A stretch of DNA of 64,000 nucleotides, from the NCBI RefSeq assembly GCF_031764535.1, contig NZ_CP134499.1, positions 3,596,001-3,660,000 of the forward strand, read 5' to 3'. The translations under genes were made by a program, and so were the position numbers. The notes under the pieces were generated by a model. That model did no database searches. It was not told the DNA's origin and saw nothing but the letters and a program-made list of their open reading frames with translations. The DNA comes from Pseudomonas sp. SG20056 (GTDB lineage Bacteria; Pseudomonadota; Gammaproteobacteria; Pseudomonadales; Pseudomonadaceae). Of this stretch, positions 53,845 through 63,895 are shown in pieces; within the stretch, counting starts at the first letter, position 1; each line of letters opens with the position of its first letter.

Positions 53845-55008
53845 TTACAGGTAGAACGACTTCAGCGGCGGGAAGCCGTTGAATTCCACCGCGCTGTAGC
53901 TGGTGGTGTAGGCGCCGGTAGACAGCCAGTACAGGCGGTCGCCGATAGCCAGATTGAGCGGCAGGCCGTATTTGTAGTTCTCGTACATGATGTCGGCGCT
54001 GTCGCAGGTTGGGCCAGCGATCACCACTTCTTCCACTTCGCCTTTCTTCTCGGTCCAGATCGGGAACTTGATCGACTCGTCCATGGTTTCGATCAGGCCG
54101 CTGAACTTGCCCACGTCCACATACACCCAGCGCTCGACAGCGGTGCGCGATTTGCGCGCAACCAGCACCACTTCGCTGACCAGGATGCCGGCATTGGCAA
54201 TCAGCGAGCGGCCCGGCTCCAGGATGATCTCCGGCAGATCGTCGCCGAAGTCTTCCTTGAGGAAGCGGATGATTTCCTCGGCGTAGGTTTCCAGGCTGTT
54301 GGTGCGGGTGATGTAGTTGGCCGGAAAGCCGCCGCCCATGTTGATCAGCTTGAGGACGATGCCGTCTTCTTCTTTAAGGCGCTCGAAGATCACCTTGACC
54401 TTGGCAATCGCTGCATCCCATACCGAGATGTCGCGCTGCTGGCTGCCCACGTGGAAGGAGATGCCGTACGGCACCAGGCCCAGATCACGGGCAAGGATCA
54501 GCAGATCCATGGCCATGTCGGTCTGGCAGCCGAACTTGCGCGACAGTGGCCAATCGGCCGTGGTCGAGCCTTCGGTAAGGATGCGCACATAGACTTTCGC
54601 ACCCGGCGCAGCCTTGGCGATATTGCGCAGGTCGGCTTCCGAGTCGGTGGCGAACAGGCGTACGCCTTTCTCGAAGAAGTAGCGAATATCCTTGGATTTC
54701 TTGATGGTGTTGCCGTAGCTGATGCGGTCGGGCGTTACGCCACGGCTGAGCACCTTATCCAGCTCGTAGATCGAGGCGATGTCGAAGCTGGAGCCTTTTT
54801 CCTTGAGCAGGTCGATGATCTCGACCGCCGGGTTGGCCTTGACCGCGTAGTACACCTTGGCGAATTCGAAACCGGCGCGCAGGTCATCATAGGCCTGGCT
54901 GATGATCGCGGTATCGATCAGCACAAACGGGGTTTCCTGGGTGTCGGCAAACGCCTTCATGCGCTGAAAAGTAGCGGGTGCGTAATAGTCTTCGACCTTG
55001 ATCGACAT
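53845..55008 (-). CDS. speC: Ornithine decarboxylase (PLP fold III)
   Basis: 387 residues. Fold-III decarboxylases are marked by the PLP lysine in YYAVKANP (Lys57), the PLP-phosphate glycine-rich loop in MGGGFPANY, HVGSQQRD, and the C-terminal catalytic Cys in GPTCDSADIMYE. It converts ornithine to putrescine. The gene sits next to piuA as in P. aeruginosa (PA4519). The start is ATG at 55008 after GGAG. It could also accept lysine. Confidence 0.92.
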   Translation of the reverse strand: MSIKVEDYYAPATFQRMKAFADTQETPFVLIDTAIISQAYDDLRAGFEFAKVYYAVKANPAVEIIDLLKEKGSSFDIASIYELDKVLSRGVTPDRISYGNTIKKSKDIRYFFEKGVRLFATDSEADLRNIAKAAPGAKVYVRILTEGSTTADWPLSRKFGCQTDMAMDLLILARDLGLVPYGISFHVGSQQRDISVWDAAIAKVKVIFERLKEEDGIVLKLINMGGGFPANYITRTNSLETYAEEIIRFLKEDFGDDLPEIILEPGRSLIANAGILVSEVVLVARKSRTAVERWVYVDVGKFSGLIETMDESIKFPIWTEKKGEVEEVVIAGPTCDSADIMYENYKYGLPLNLAIGDRLYWLSTGAYTTSYSAVEFNGFPPLKSFYL

Positions 55009-55485
55009 GCTTGGGACTCCAGTTGGCGGAACCAGTTAAAACGCATTCAGTCAGGCAAACGCTGCGCAGCAGTCACTTGCCTACCATTTAGGGATGCTCG
55101 GCGGTTAAACCACGCGAGCCGAACGTCTGATCAGTTTCCCCACTTTGGTTCGCCTACTTCCCAAGGCATGTCGCCGAGTACCCTACGGGTCTCTCGTCGT
55201 CAGTACTTGAGCCGGATGGATCGTTGCCAGCATGGACGTTCGGGCGCGAACTTTAGGGCCATGGGGGGCTGAGATCAATCAAAAAATGCCGTGGTTTTGA
55301 CCCCCTTTGTCGCCTTATTGATTGATCGTTTTATATTCAAAACAAAACGTCAGGAATGCTGCACAAAGCGCGGCAAAACCATGGTTTGGTCCCCTGACTA
55401 CAGGTCGCCGCGCTGACCGACGTTTACCGTTATAATCGCCGCCTTTTTTGACAGACCGACTATTCAGTCGACGGGTTCCCGCACA
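55009..55485. other. Long divergent gap, speC and prfC leaders
   Basis: About 477 nt between divergent speC and prfC. An unusually long leader for speC is implied. It has a hairpin CAGGCAA-type arm (about 55051) around GCTGCGCAGC. A TATAAT at 55431-55436 is a likely -10 for prfC. No protein-coding frame with family motifs is seen. A polyamine-responsive leader is possible but not shown. Confidence 0.5.
55431..55436 (+). promoter_or_regulatory. -10 element upstream of prfC
   Basis: TATAAT, 50 nt upstream of the prfC ATG, in the context GTTATAATCGCC. No strong -35. Confidence 0.45.
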
Positions 55486-57069
<1,584 letters not shown>

Positions 57070-57078
57070 CCCCTGGCG

Positions 57079-57108
57079 AAGCCGCGTATGCACGCATGCG
57101 CGGCTTTT
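57079..57108 (+). terminator. Intrinsic terminator of prfC
   Basis: AAGCCGCGTATGC and GCATGCGCGGCTT pair (one mismatch or wobble), followed by TTTT. Confidence 0.7.
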
Positions 57109-57187
57109 GCCTCAACATCGAACGCCACACTTCCCACGGACAAGGCACTGGCTTAGGCTGGTTTCTCAACCTACAGGGAGTAACTCC

Positions 57188-57511
57188 ATGCGCACGATGC
57201 TCTTCACTGCGTTAAGCCTGCTCGCCAGCTACAGCCTGGCCGGGGTGGAAATCCGCCAACCCTACTGGTTCGTCGAGCTGACTTGCGAGGGCAACCCACA
57301 ATGCTTTGCGTCGAGTAACGGCAGCTATTCCGCCAACCAGGGGGCCGCTCGCCGCTTTGACGACGCGAACAAAGCGCAGCGTTTTATCGACAGCTTCACC
57401 AGTAGCATCAGTGGAAAATCTCCACGAATCGTCCAAGGCTACGACATCGCGTGTGTAAGCGAGGCTGAAGCCCGTCGCCTGCAGCTCTCTGGCAAACCGT
57501 GCCAACCTTAA
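57188..57511 (+). CDS. Small secreted hypothetical protein
   Basis: 107 residues. A signal peptide MRTMLFTALSLLASYSLAGV directs export. The mature part has four Cys (VELTCEGNPQCFAS, YDIACVSE, KPCQP), enough for two disulfides. No family named. An AGGGAGT box precedes the ATG. TatD-type gene follows 4 nt later. Confidence 0.65.
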   Translation: MRTMLFTALSLLASYSLAGVEIRQPYWFVELTCEGNPQCFASSNGSYSANQGAARRFDDANKAQRFIDSFTSSISGKSPRIVQGYDIACVSEAEARRLQLSGKPCQP

Positions 57512-57515
57512 CGCC

Positions 57516-58301
57516 ATGCACCTGATCGACACCCACACCCACCTGGACTTCCCCGACTTCGATGCCGATCGCAGCGAGCTGCTGACCCGCTGCCGCAGCC
57601 GTGGCATTGAGCGGTTGGTGGTGCTGGGTGTGGATCAGGCCAACTGGCAGCGTGTGTGGGATCTGGCACAGACCGAAGACAGCCTGTACGCGGCTTTCGG
57701 CTTGCACCCGGTGTACCTGGATGAACACCAGCCAGAACACCTGAGCGAACTGCGTGACTGGCTGACACGCTGCGCCGGCCACCCCAAGCTTTGCGCCGTG
57801 GGCGAGTTCGGTTTGGACTATTTTCTTGAGCAGCTGGACCGCGATCGGCAGCAACAGCTGTTCGAGGCGCAGCTCAAACTCGCCAGCGAATTCGAGCTGC
57901 CCGCCCTGCTGCACGTGCGCCGCGCCCATGCCGCGACCATTGCCACGCTCAAGCGCTACAAACCCAAACGCGGTGGAATTATCCACGCCTTCGCCGGCAG
58001 CACTGAAGAAGCCCGCGAATACCTCAAGCTTGGCTTCAAACTCGGCCTCGGCGGCGCCCCCACCTGGCCGCAGGCACTGCGTCTGCGCAAGGTGGTGGCG
58101 CAACTGCCGCTGGAGGCCATCGTGCTGGAAACCGATTCACCCGACATGGCGCCGTCCATGCACCCCAACCAGCGCAATAGCCCGGAATACCTGCCGGATA
58201 TCTGCGCGGCCCTGGCCGAGCTACGCGACATCAGTGCCGAAGAGCTAGCCAGCGCCAGCAGCCGTAACGCCGCAGAGTTGTTTGGCTGGGCGCCTGCCTG
58301 A
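57516..58301 (+). CDS. TatD-family metal-dependent hydrolase
   Basis: 261 residues. Metal ligands are in LIDTHTHLDFPDF (His-x-His), CAVGEFGLDYF (Glu), LHVRRAHA (His), GIIHAFAGS (His) and LETDSPDM (Asp). The family includes deoxyribonucleases of the TatD type. It begins 4 nt after the secreted small protein gene and ends 9 nt before the FmdB stop on the other strand. Confidence 0.93.
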   Translation: MHLIDTHTHLDFPDFDADRSELLTRCRSRGIERLVVLGVDQANWQRVWDLAQTEDSLYAAFGLHPVYLDEHQPEHLSELRDWLTRCAGHPKLCAVGEFGLDYFLEQLDRDRQQQLFEAQLKLASEFELPALLHVRRAHAATIATLKRYKPKRGGIIHAFAGSTEEAREYLKLGFKLGLGGAPTWPQALRLRKVVAQLPLEAIVLETDSPDMAPSMHPNQRNSPEYLPDICAALAELRDISAEELASASSRNAAELFGWAPA

Positions 58302-58310
58302 GCAGAAGCC

Positions 58311-58658
58311 TCAGTGACTGATCATCCAAGGCCGGGCACTGGGTTTGGTCTTTAGCGCATGGGGGTTGGCCTTGGTTGGCGCCAGCGGTTTGTTCGGTGT
58401 GCAGCAACCACAACCTTTCGGGTGCTTGCGGCTCTGCGCGTACTCCTCAACCGTTTGTGGCGCATTGGCACTGCGTTCGTTGGCCGCAATCGCACGGCGC
58501 TGGCTGCCGGACATGGTGGCCAGGCTCGGCGCGCTGAGAATTACCCGCGCGCTGGCACCGCCACACCAAGGGCAGCTGCAGGGCTGGTCACGCTCGGCCA
58601 TTGGCCGTAGCTGGGTAAAATCACCGCAATCAGTGCAGTCGTATTCGTAAATCGGCAT
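58311..58658 (-). CDS. fmdB: FmdB-family zinc ribbon protein
   Basis: 115 residues. MPIYEYDCTDCGDFTQLRPM and CSCPWCGG give the two Cys-x2-Cys pairs of the FmdB zinc ribbon. The C-terminal tail with KHPKGCGCCTPN is extra Cys-rich. FmdB is thought to regulate formamidase expression or amide uptake. It is last in the urt-fmd run, 67 nt after fmdA. Confidence 0.9.
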   Translation of the reverse strand: MPIYEYDCTDCGDFTQLRPMAERDQPCSCPWCGGASARVILSAPSLATMSGSQRRAIAANERSANAPQTVEEYAQSRKHPKGCGCCTPNKPLAPTKANPHALKTKPSARPWMISH

Positions 58659-58692
58659 CGCGTTGTTCCTCTTCATCGTGGCAAAGCAACCA

Positions 58693-58716
58693 CCCTCTCC
58701 CGTATGCGGGAGAGGG
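58693..58716. other. Perfect hairpin between fmdA and fmdB
   Basis: CCCTCTCCCG and CGGGAGAGGG flank TATG. This CCCTCTCCC/GGGAGAGGG palindrome is common between gammaproteobacterial genes. No U-run; it may limit fmdB expression or shield the fmdA 3' end. Confidence 0.7.
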
Positions 58717-58725
58717 GTCATCGGG

Positions 58726-59955
58726 TTACTTGTCCGGGGCGATGGGCAGGTCGATGCTGCCATCGAGGAACTTGGTCGGGCCGTTGGCGTTAGGGTTGAT
58801 ATCGAACTCGAAGATCTCCGTCGGCAGCCACAGGGTGGCGCAGGCGTTGGGCACATCGACGATACCGCTGATATGCCCCTGCACCGGCGCCGAGCCGAGC
58901 AGCGCATACCCTTGGGCCGGTGAGTAGCCGAACTTGGTCAGGTAGTTGATGGCATTCAGACAGGCCTGTTTGTAGGCGATATTGACGTCCAGGTAGTGCT
59001 GCTTGCCGGCCTCGTCCACCGAGATGCCTTCGAAGATCAGGTAGTTCTTGTAGTTCGGGGTGATCGGGCTCGGCTTGAACACCGGGTTCTTGATCCCGTA
59101 CTTGGCCATGCCGCCTTTGATCAGCTCGACCTTCATATGCACCCAGCCGGCCATCTCGATGGCGCCGCAGAAGGTGATCTCACCGTCGCCCTGGCTGAAG
59201 TGCAGATCGCCCACCGACAACCCTGCGCCATTCACATACACCGGGAAGAAAATCTTCGAGCCGCGCGACAGGTCCTTGATGTCGCAGTTACCGCCATGCT
59301 CACGCGGCGGCACGGTGCGTGCGCCGGTCAACGCGGCCAGGTCGCGGGCCTCACCCTTCATCTTGCCCATATGTGCAGTCGGCGCCATCGGCGGGTTGGC
59401 CAAGGCGGGCACGCGGTGCGGGTCGGTGTCGATCAGTTCCTGCTCGCGCTTGTTCCAGTCGGCGAGCATCTTGTGATCCGGCAGGCAGCCAATCAGGCCG
59501 GGATGAATCAACCCGGCGAAGTTAACCCCGGGAATGTGCCGGCTGCTGGTGAACATGCCCTTGAAGTCCCAGATGGCCTTCTGCGCCATCGGGAAGTGAT
59601 CGGTAAGGAAACCACCGCCGTTCTGCCGCGAGAAGAAGCCGTTGAAGCCCCACTGCGAGTCGGGCATGGCGCCAATGTCGAGCAGGTCGACCACCAGCAG
59701 GTCGCCAGGCTCGGCGCCGTGCACACCTACCGGGCCGGACAGGTAATGCACGGTGGACAAGTCCACATCGCGCACATCGCTGGCGTCGTTGTTGTTCTTG
59801 ATCGCACCGGCGGTCCAGTCATAGGTTTCGAGAATGAAATCGTCACCCGGCTTGACCCAGCATGCCATCGGAATATCCGGGTGCCAGCGGTTGTGGATCT
59901 GCTCGTTTTCGGTGGCGGGCTGGTTGAGGTCGACCTTGATCAGCGTTTCGGTCAT
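58726..59955 (-). CDS. fmdA: Formamidase
   Basis: 409 residues of the acetamidase/formamidase family, close to the usual 405-410. It hydrolyses formamide (and short amides) to formate and ammonia. Motifs include TETLIKVDLNQPATENEQIH at the N-terminus, PGDLLVVDLLDIGAMPDSQW, REHGGNCDIKDLSRGSKIFF (acidic and His residues in the catalytic region) and VGDLHFSQGDGEITFCGAIE. The ATG at 59955 follows AGGAGC. It lies downstream of the urt genes, past a terminator. Confidence 0.94.
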   Translation of the reverse strand: MTETLIKVDLNQPATENEQIHNRWHPDIPMACWVKPGDDFILETYDWTAGAIKNNNDASDVRDVDLSTVHYLSGPVGVHGAEPGDLLVVDLLDIGAMPDSQWGFNGFFSRQNGGGFLTDHFPMAQKAIWDFKGMFTSSRHIPGVNFAGLIHPGLIGCLPDHKMLADWNKREQELIDTDPHRVPALANPPMAPTAHMGKMKGEARDLAALTGARTVPPREHGGNCDIKDLSRGSKIFFPVYVNGAGLSVGDLHFSQGDGEITFCGAIEMAGWVHMKVELIKGGMAKYGIKNPVFKPSPITPNYKNYLIFEGISVDEAGKQHYLDVNIAYKQACLNAINYLTKFGYSPAQGYALLGSAPVQGHISGIVDVPNACATLWLPTEIFEFDINPNANGPTKFLDGSIDLPIAPDK

Positions 59956-60041
59956 GACAAAGCTCCTGGGACCATTGAGGGGACTTGGCGCCACGGCGCC
60001 GGGGTACGGAGCTAGTCTTGAACGGCGGCGAAAAACCGCAA

Positions 60042-60059
60042 ATACGTCGGATGACGTAT
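60042..60059. promoter_or_regulatory. Candidate operator upstream of fmdA
   Basis: ATACGTC and GACGTAT are exact reverse complements around GGAT. The site is 87 nt before the fmdA ATG. A LuxR-type or other dimeric regulator could bind, but none is named. Confidence 0.45.
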
Positions 60060-60108
60060 GCCCGACACTGGTAATGGCGAGGCTTTTCAGCACTTTTTAT
60101 TAGCCACG

Positions 60109-60144
60109 AAAAAGCGGCCAGCGCATGGAGAACACGCCAGCCGC
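60109..60144 (-). terminator. Intrinsic terminator after urtE
   Basis: On the minus strand GCGGCTGGCG pairs with CGCTGGCCGC (two G-U pairs) around 11 nt, followed by TTTTT. It separates urtE from fmdA, so the latter probably has its own promoter or partial read-through. Confidence 0.75.
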
Positions 60145-60178
60145 AAAGCTTGAAATTTGAGCTACTGCGGGTGAGCCT

Positions 60179-60868
60179 TCAGACCGACAGGTAACGGCTG
60201 ATAGTCGTCTCGTCGACCTTGTCGCGAGTCTCCTCAACCACGAACTTACCCTTCTCGATCACCAGGAAGCGGTCGGCGATTTCCATGGTGAACGACAGCA
60301 CCTGCTCGGACACCACTATGGTCAGGTCACGCAGGTTGCGAATCTCCTTCAGGGTGCGGGCGATGTCCTTGATGATCGACGGTTGGATGCCCTCGGTCGG
60401 CTCATCCAGCAGCAGCACCTTGGGGTTGGTCGCCAGTGCGCGGGCGATGGCCAGTTGCTGTTGCTGACCGCCAGAAAGGTTGCCTCCTTTACGGTGGCGC
60501 ATCTCCTGCAGCACCGGAAACAGTGCATAGAGATCATCCGGCACCCTGCCCTTGGCCGAGGCTGGCAAACCAGTCTGGATATTTTCCAATACAGTCATGC
60601 TGGGGAAGATCATCCGCCCCTGAGGCACGTAGGCGATGCCGCTCTCGACTCGCTGATGAGTCTCCAGCTTGGAAATGTCGCAACCGTCGACACTGATCTG
60701 CCCGCCCCATTGCGGCAGCACGCCCATCAGGCTTTTGAACAGGGTGGTCTTGCCCATACCGTTACGGCCCATCACCGCGACAATCTCGCGCTTGGCCACA
60801 TTCAGGTTGAGGTCATGGAGGATCTGACTCTGGCCATAGCCGGAGGCGAGGTTGCTGATCTGGAACAT
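60179..60868 (-). CDS. urtE: Urea/amide ABC transporter ATPase UrtE
   Basis: 229 residues of the LivF/UrtE group. Walker A is GRNGMGKTT (about residue 34). NLSGGQQQQLAIARAL is the ABC signature and VLLLDEPTEGI Walker B. The UrtE-type QPSIIKDIARTLKEI follows. It pairs with UrtD to drive the permeases UrtB and UrtC. A clear AAGGAG lies before the ATG at 60868. Confidence 0.93.
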   Translation of the reverse strand: MFQISNLASGYGQSQILHDLNLNVAKREIVAVMGRNGMGKTTLFKSLMGVLPQWGGQISVDGCDISKLETHQRVESGIAYVPQGRMIFPSMTVLENIQTGLPASAKGRVPDDLYALFPVLQEMRHRKGGNLSGGQQQQLAIARALATNPKVLLLDEPTEGIQPSIIKDIARTLKEIRNLRDLTIVVSEQVLSFTMEIADRFLVIEKGKFVVEETRDKVDETTISRYLSV

Positions 60869-60935
60869 GGAAAACTCCTTGTTGAACGTGACCCGGATGC
60901 CATCCGGGCTAGCGCTGATAGATGCGTGAAGCCAC

Positions 60936-61697
60936 TCAATGCCCCAGGTACACCTCAATCACTTTCGGGTTGCTCTGCACCGCCTCCATGCTGCCTTCGG
61001 CCAGCACCTTGCCCTGGTGCAGCACGGTGACCTTGTGCGCGATGCTTTTGACGAACTCCATGTCGTGCTCGATCACCAGCACCGAGCGGCCCTTGCTGAT
61101 GCGCTTGAGCAGTTCGGCGGTCTGCATGCGTTCGTTGACGCTCATACCAGCCACCGGCTCGTCGAGCATCAGCAGTGCAGGGTCCTGCATCAGCAGCATG
61201 CCGATCTCCAGCCACTGCTTCTGGCCGTGGGAGAGCAAGTCGGCCTGCAGGTAGAGGTTGTCAGTAAGCATGATTTCCGCCGCGATCTGCTCGACCCGCG
61301 CAATCACCTCGGCGGTGCGTTTGAAGAACAGCGCGCCGAACACCTTGCGCCCCTTGGGGTAGGACATTTCCAGGTTCTCGAACACCGTGAGGTTTTCGTA
61401 GATCGAGGGGTTCTGGAACTTGCGCCCGACGCCAGCGCGGACGATGTCGAACTCGCGCATCTTGGTCAGCTCACGGTTCTCGAACTGGATGCTGCCGGCG
61501 GTGGCCTTGGTCTTGCCGCAGATCAGATCCAGAACCGTGGTCTTGCCGGCGCCGTTAGGGCCGATCACCACGCGCACTTCGTTGCGGTCGATATACAGAT
61601 TGAGGTCATCCACCGCCTTGAAACCATCGAACGACACGGTCAGGCCTTCGATGGCCAGCACCGGTTTGGGCATCTGAAATGCACTTGGCTGAGTCAT
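60936..61697 (-). CDS. urtD: Urea/amide ABC transporter ATPase UrtD
   Basis: 253 residues of the LivG/UrtD group. Walker A is GPNGAGKTT, the signature region is LLSHGQKQWLEIGMLL and Walker B is LLMLDEPVAGMS. SHGQKQWLE replaces the usual SGGQ, a known UrtD trait. It overlaps urtC by 4 nt (ATGA). Confidence 0.93.
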   Translation of the reverse strand: MTQPSAFQMPKPVLAIEGLTVSFDGFKAVDDLNLYIDRNEVRVVIGPNGAGKTTVLDLICGKTKATAGSIQFENRELTKMREFDIVRAGVGRKFQNPSIYENLTVFENLEMSYPKGRKVFGALFFKRTAEVIARVEQIAAEIMLTDNLYLQADLLSHGQKQWLEIGMLLMQDPALLMLDEPVAGMSVNERMQTAELLKRISKGRSVLVIEHDMEFVKSIAHKVTVLHQGKVLAEGSMEAVQSNPKVIEVYLGH

Positions 61698-62866
61698 GGG
61701 GTGGTCTCCAGTTCACGGGGTTGGCTGCTGGCCACCGGGGCCTCAGCAACAGGTGCTGGCGCGGCCGGCGCTGCAGGTTTGCGAGCCAGCTTGCCCAGCC
61801 ATTTGCGTCCGTGGCTTTCCCACAGGCCGGCCAGGCCGTTGGGGAAGTACATGACCACGGCGATAAACAGGCCGCCCATCAGGTACAGCCACAGTTCGGG
61901 GAAGGTTTCGGAAAAGTAGGTCTTGCCGTAGTTGACCAGCAGGGCGCCGTAGACAGCGCCGAGCAGCGACATACGCCCGCCGACGGCGGCAAAGATCACC
62001 ATCTCGATCGACGGCACGATGCCGACGAAGCTCGGCGACATAAAGCCCACCTGCAAGGCGAACATCGCCCCGCCGATGGCGGAAAATGCCGCTGCCACGC
62101 AGAACACGAAGATCTTGAAGCTGGCCACGTCGTAGCCGGAAAAGCGCACCCGCTCCTCCTTGTCGCGCATCGCCATCAGCAGGCGGCCGAGCTTGGAGGC
62201 GAGGATAAAGCGACCGATCAGGATGCAGCCGAACAACAGGAAGGCGTTGATGAAGTAGAGGATCATCTTCGAGCTGTCGTCGCGGATATCCCAGCCCATC
62301 AGGGTCTTCAGGTCGGTGATGCCGTTGACCCCACCGGTGAGGCCCTGCTGGCCGATGATCAGCACGGTGAGAATCAGCGCAATCGCCTGGGTAACGATGG
62401 AGAAGTACACGTCACCGACACGGCGCTTGAACATCGCCACACCGATTACCAGCGCCAGGATCACCGGCACCGCAATCACCGCCAGCAGGGTGAAGCCAAA
62501 GCTGTGGAACGGCTGCCAGAGCAGCGGCAGTTCGGTGATCTGGTTCCAGTCCATAAAGTCCGGAATACCGGGGGTGGACTGGATCTTGGTACTTTCCGGG
62601 TCGCTGGCTTCGAGCTTGAGAAACATCGCCATGCAATAGCCGCCGAGGCCGAAGAACACGCCCTGGCCAAGGCTGAGAATGCCACCGTAGCCCCAGCAGA
62701 GCACCAGGCCAACGGCGACAAAAGCGTAGGTCAGGTACTTGCCGACCATGTTCAGGCGAAAGGCATCCAGCGCCAGCGGGAACACCACCAGGATCAATGT
62801 GGCCAGCACCGCCAGGCCAATCGCGCCCTGCTTGCCGCCAAGAAACTTATCGAGTGTCGGGTTCAT
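61694..62866 (-). CDS. urtC: Urea/amide ABC transporter permease UrtC
   Basis: 390 residues, about ten membrane segments (GAIGLAVLATLILVVFPLAL, YAFVAVGLVLCWGYGGILSL and others). The branched-chain type permease motif is about LLMAMRDKEERVRFSGYDVA. The C-terminus is Ala- and Pro-rich (KPAAPAAPAPVAEAPVA). It pairs with UrtB to form the channel. It overlaps urtD by 4 nt; urtB is 11 nt upstream. Confidence 0.93.
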   Translation of the reverse strand: MNPTLDKFLGGKQGAIGLAVLATLILVVFPLALDAFRLNMVGKYLTYAFVAVGLVLCWGYGGILSLGQGVFFGLGGYCMAMFLKLEASDPESTKIQSTPGIPDFMDWNQITELPLLWQPFHSFGFTLLAVIAVPVILALVIGVAMFKRRVGDVYFSIVTQAIALILTVLIIGQQGLTGGVNGITDLKTLMGWDIRDDSSKMILYFINAFLLFGCILIGRFILASKLGRLLMAMRDKEERVRFSGYDVASFKIFVFCVAAAFSAIGGAMFALQVGFMSPSFVGIVPSIEMVIFAAVGGRMSLLGAVYGALLVNYGKTYFSETFPELWLYLMGGLFIAVVMYFPNGLAGLWESHGRKWLGKLARKPAAPAAPAPVAEAPVASSQPRELETTP

Positions 62867-62877
62867 GGGACGGCTCC

Positions 62878-63795
62878 TTACTTGCGCACTTTGATGGAGA
62901 ACAGCCCTTGCGGACGCAGCATCAGAATCAGGATCACCGCCGACAGGGTGAACACCTTGGCCATCGAACCGCTCATAAAGAACTCCATCAGCGACTGCGC
63001 CTGGGCAATGCTGAAGGCCGAGGCAATAGTGCCGAGCAGGCTCGACGCGCCGCCGAAGACCACCACCAGGAAGGTGTCGACGATGTACAGCGAACCGGCG
63101 GTCGGCCCGGTCGAGCCGATGGTGGTAAAGGCCGCGCCCGCCACACCGGCCACTCCACAGCCGAGGGCAAAGGTCATGCGGTCGACCTTCTTGGTGTTGA
63201 TCCCCACGGCGCGGCTCATCACCCGGTTCTGCACCGTGGCGCGCACCTGCAAGCCCCAGCGCGAGCGGTAGAGCATGAGGAAGATCATGCCGGTCATCAG
63301 CACGGTGAGGCCCATGACGAACAGGCCGTTACGCGGAATATCGATGGCCTCGGTAGGGTTCCATGAGCCCATCAGCCATTCCGGCAAGGTGGCGCTGACT
63401 TCCCGCGCGCCGAAGATCGAGCGGAACGCCTGCTGCATCACCAGCGACAACCCCCAGGTGGCCAGCAAGGTGTCCAGCGGGCGCTGGTAGAGCTTGCTGA
63501 TCATCGCCCACTCGGCGAGCCAGCCAATCGCGCCGGCGATAAAAAACGACAGCACGATGGCGAGAAAAAAATAGTACGGGCCGAAAAACGGCGCGTATTG
63601 CTCGGTCAGTACCGAGACCACGTAGGTGGTGTAGGCACCGATGGTGAGGAACTCACCGTGGGCCATATTGATCACGCCCATCTGACCGAAGATGATCGCC
63701 AGCCCCAGGGCCATCAGCAGCAAGACGCAGAAAACGGACAAGCCGTTGAAGCCCTGCATGGCCGCGATGGCACCAAATTCCGATAGCCATTCCAT
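62878..63795 (-). CDS. urtB: Urea/amide ABC transporter permease UrtB
   Basis: 305 residues with about eight membrane helices. LLMALGLAIIFGQMGVINMA near the N-terminus and RATVQNRVMSRAVGINTKKV in the cytoplasmic loop are typical. It lacks the long N-terminal extension that makes many Pseudomonas UrtB proteins about 500 residues, so it is the compact type, found also in amide systems. The start is ATG at 63795. Confidence 0.9.
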   Translation of the reverse strand: MEWLSEFGAIAAMQGFNGLSVFCVLLLMALGLAIIFGQMGVINMAHGEFLTIGAYTTYVVSVLTEQYAPFFGPYYFFLAIVLSFFIAGAIGWLAEWAMISKLYQRPLDTLLATWGLSLVMQQAFRSIFGAREVSATLPEWLMGSWNPTEAIDIPRNGLFVMGLTVLMTGMIFLMLYRSRWGLQVRATVQNRVMSRAVGINTKKVDRMTFALGCGVAGVAGAAFTTIGSTGPTAGSLYIVDTFLVVVFGGASSLLGTIASAFSIAQAQSLMEFFMSGSMAKVFTLSAVILILMLRPQGLFSIKVRK

Positions 63796-63846
63796 GATGA
63801 TGGTCTCCAGCTGGAAGAAAGAAACGCGTCAGCCCTTAAGGCGTCA

Positions 63847-63868
63847 GGCGCACCCTTGCGGGTACGCC
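63847..63868 (-). other. Intercistronic hairpin between urtA and urtB
   Basis: GGCG-C-ACCC and GGGT-A-CGCC form a stem-loop around TTGC, 28 nt past the urtA stop. Such hairpins often raise the level of the binding-protein message above the permease genes. Confidence 0.5.
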
Positions 63869-63895
63869 CTGCCCTGAGTCCGGCTTATGCCGCTG

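Noticed and set aside
58693..58716. A terminator between fmdA and fmdB
   Set aside because: The hairpin is perfect but has no U-tract on either strand, and fmdB follows in the same direction. It is listed as an intercistronic hairpin instead.
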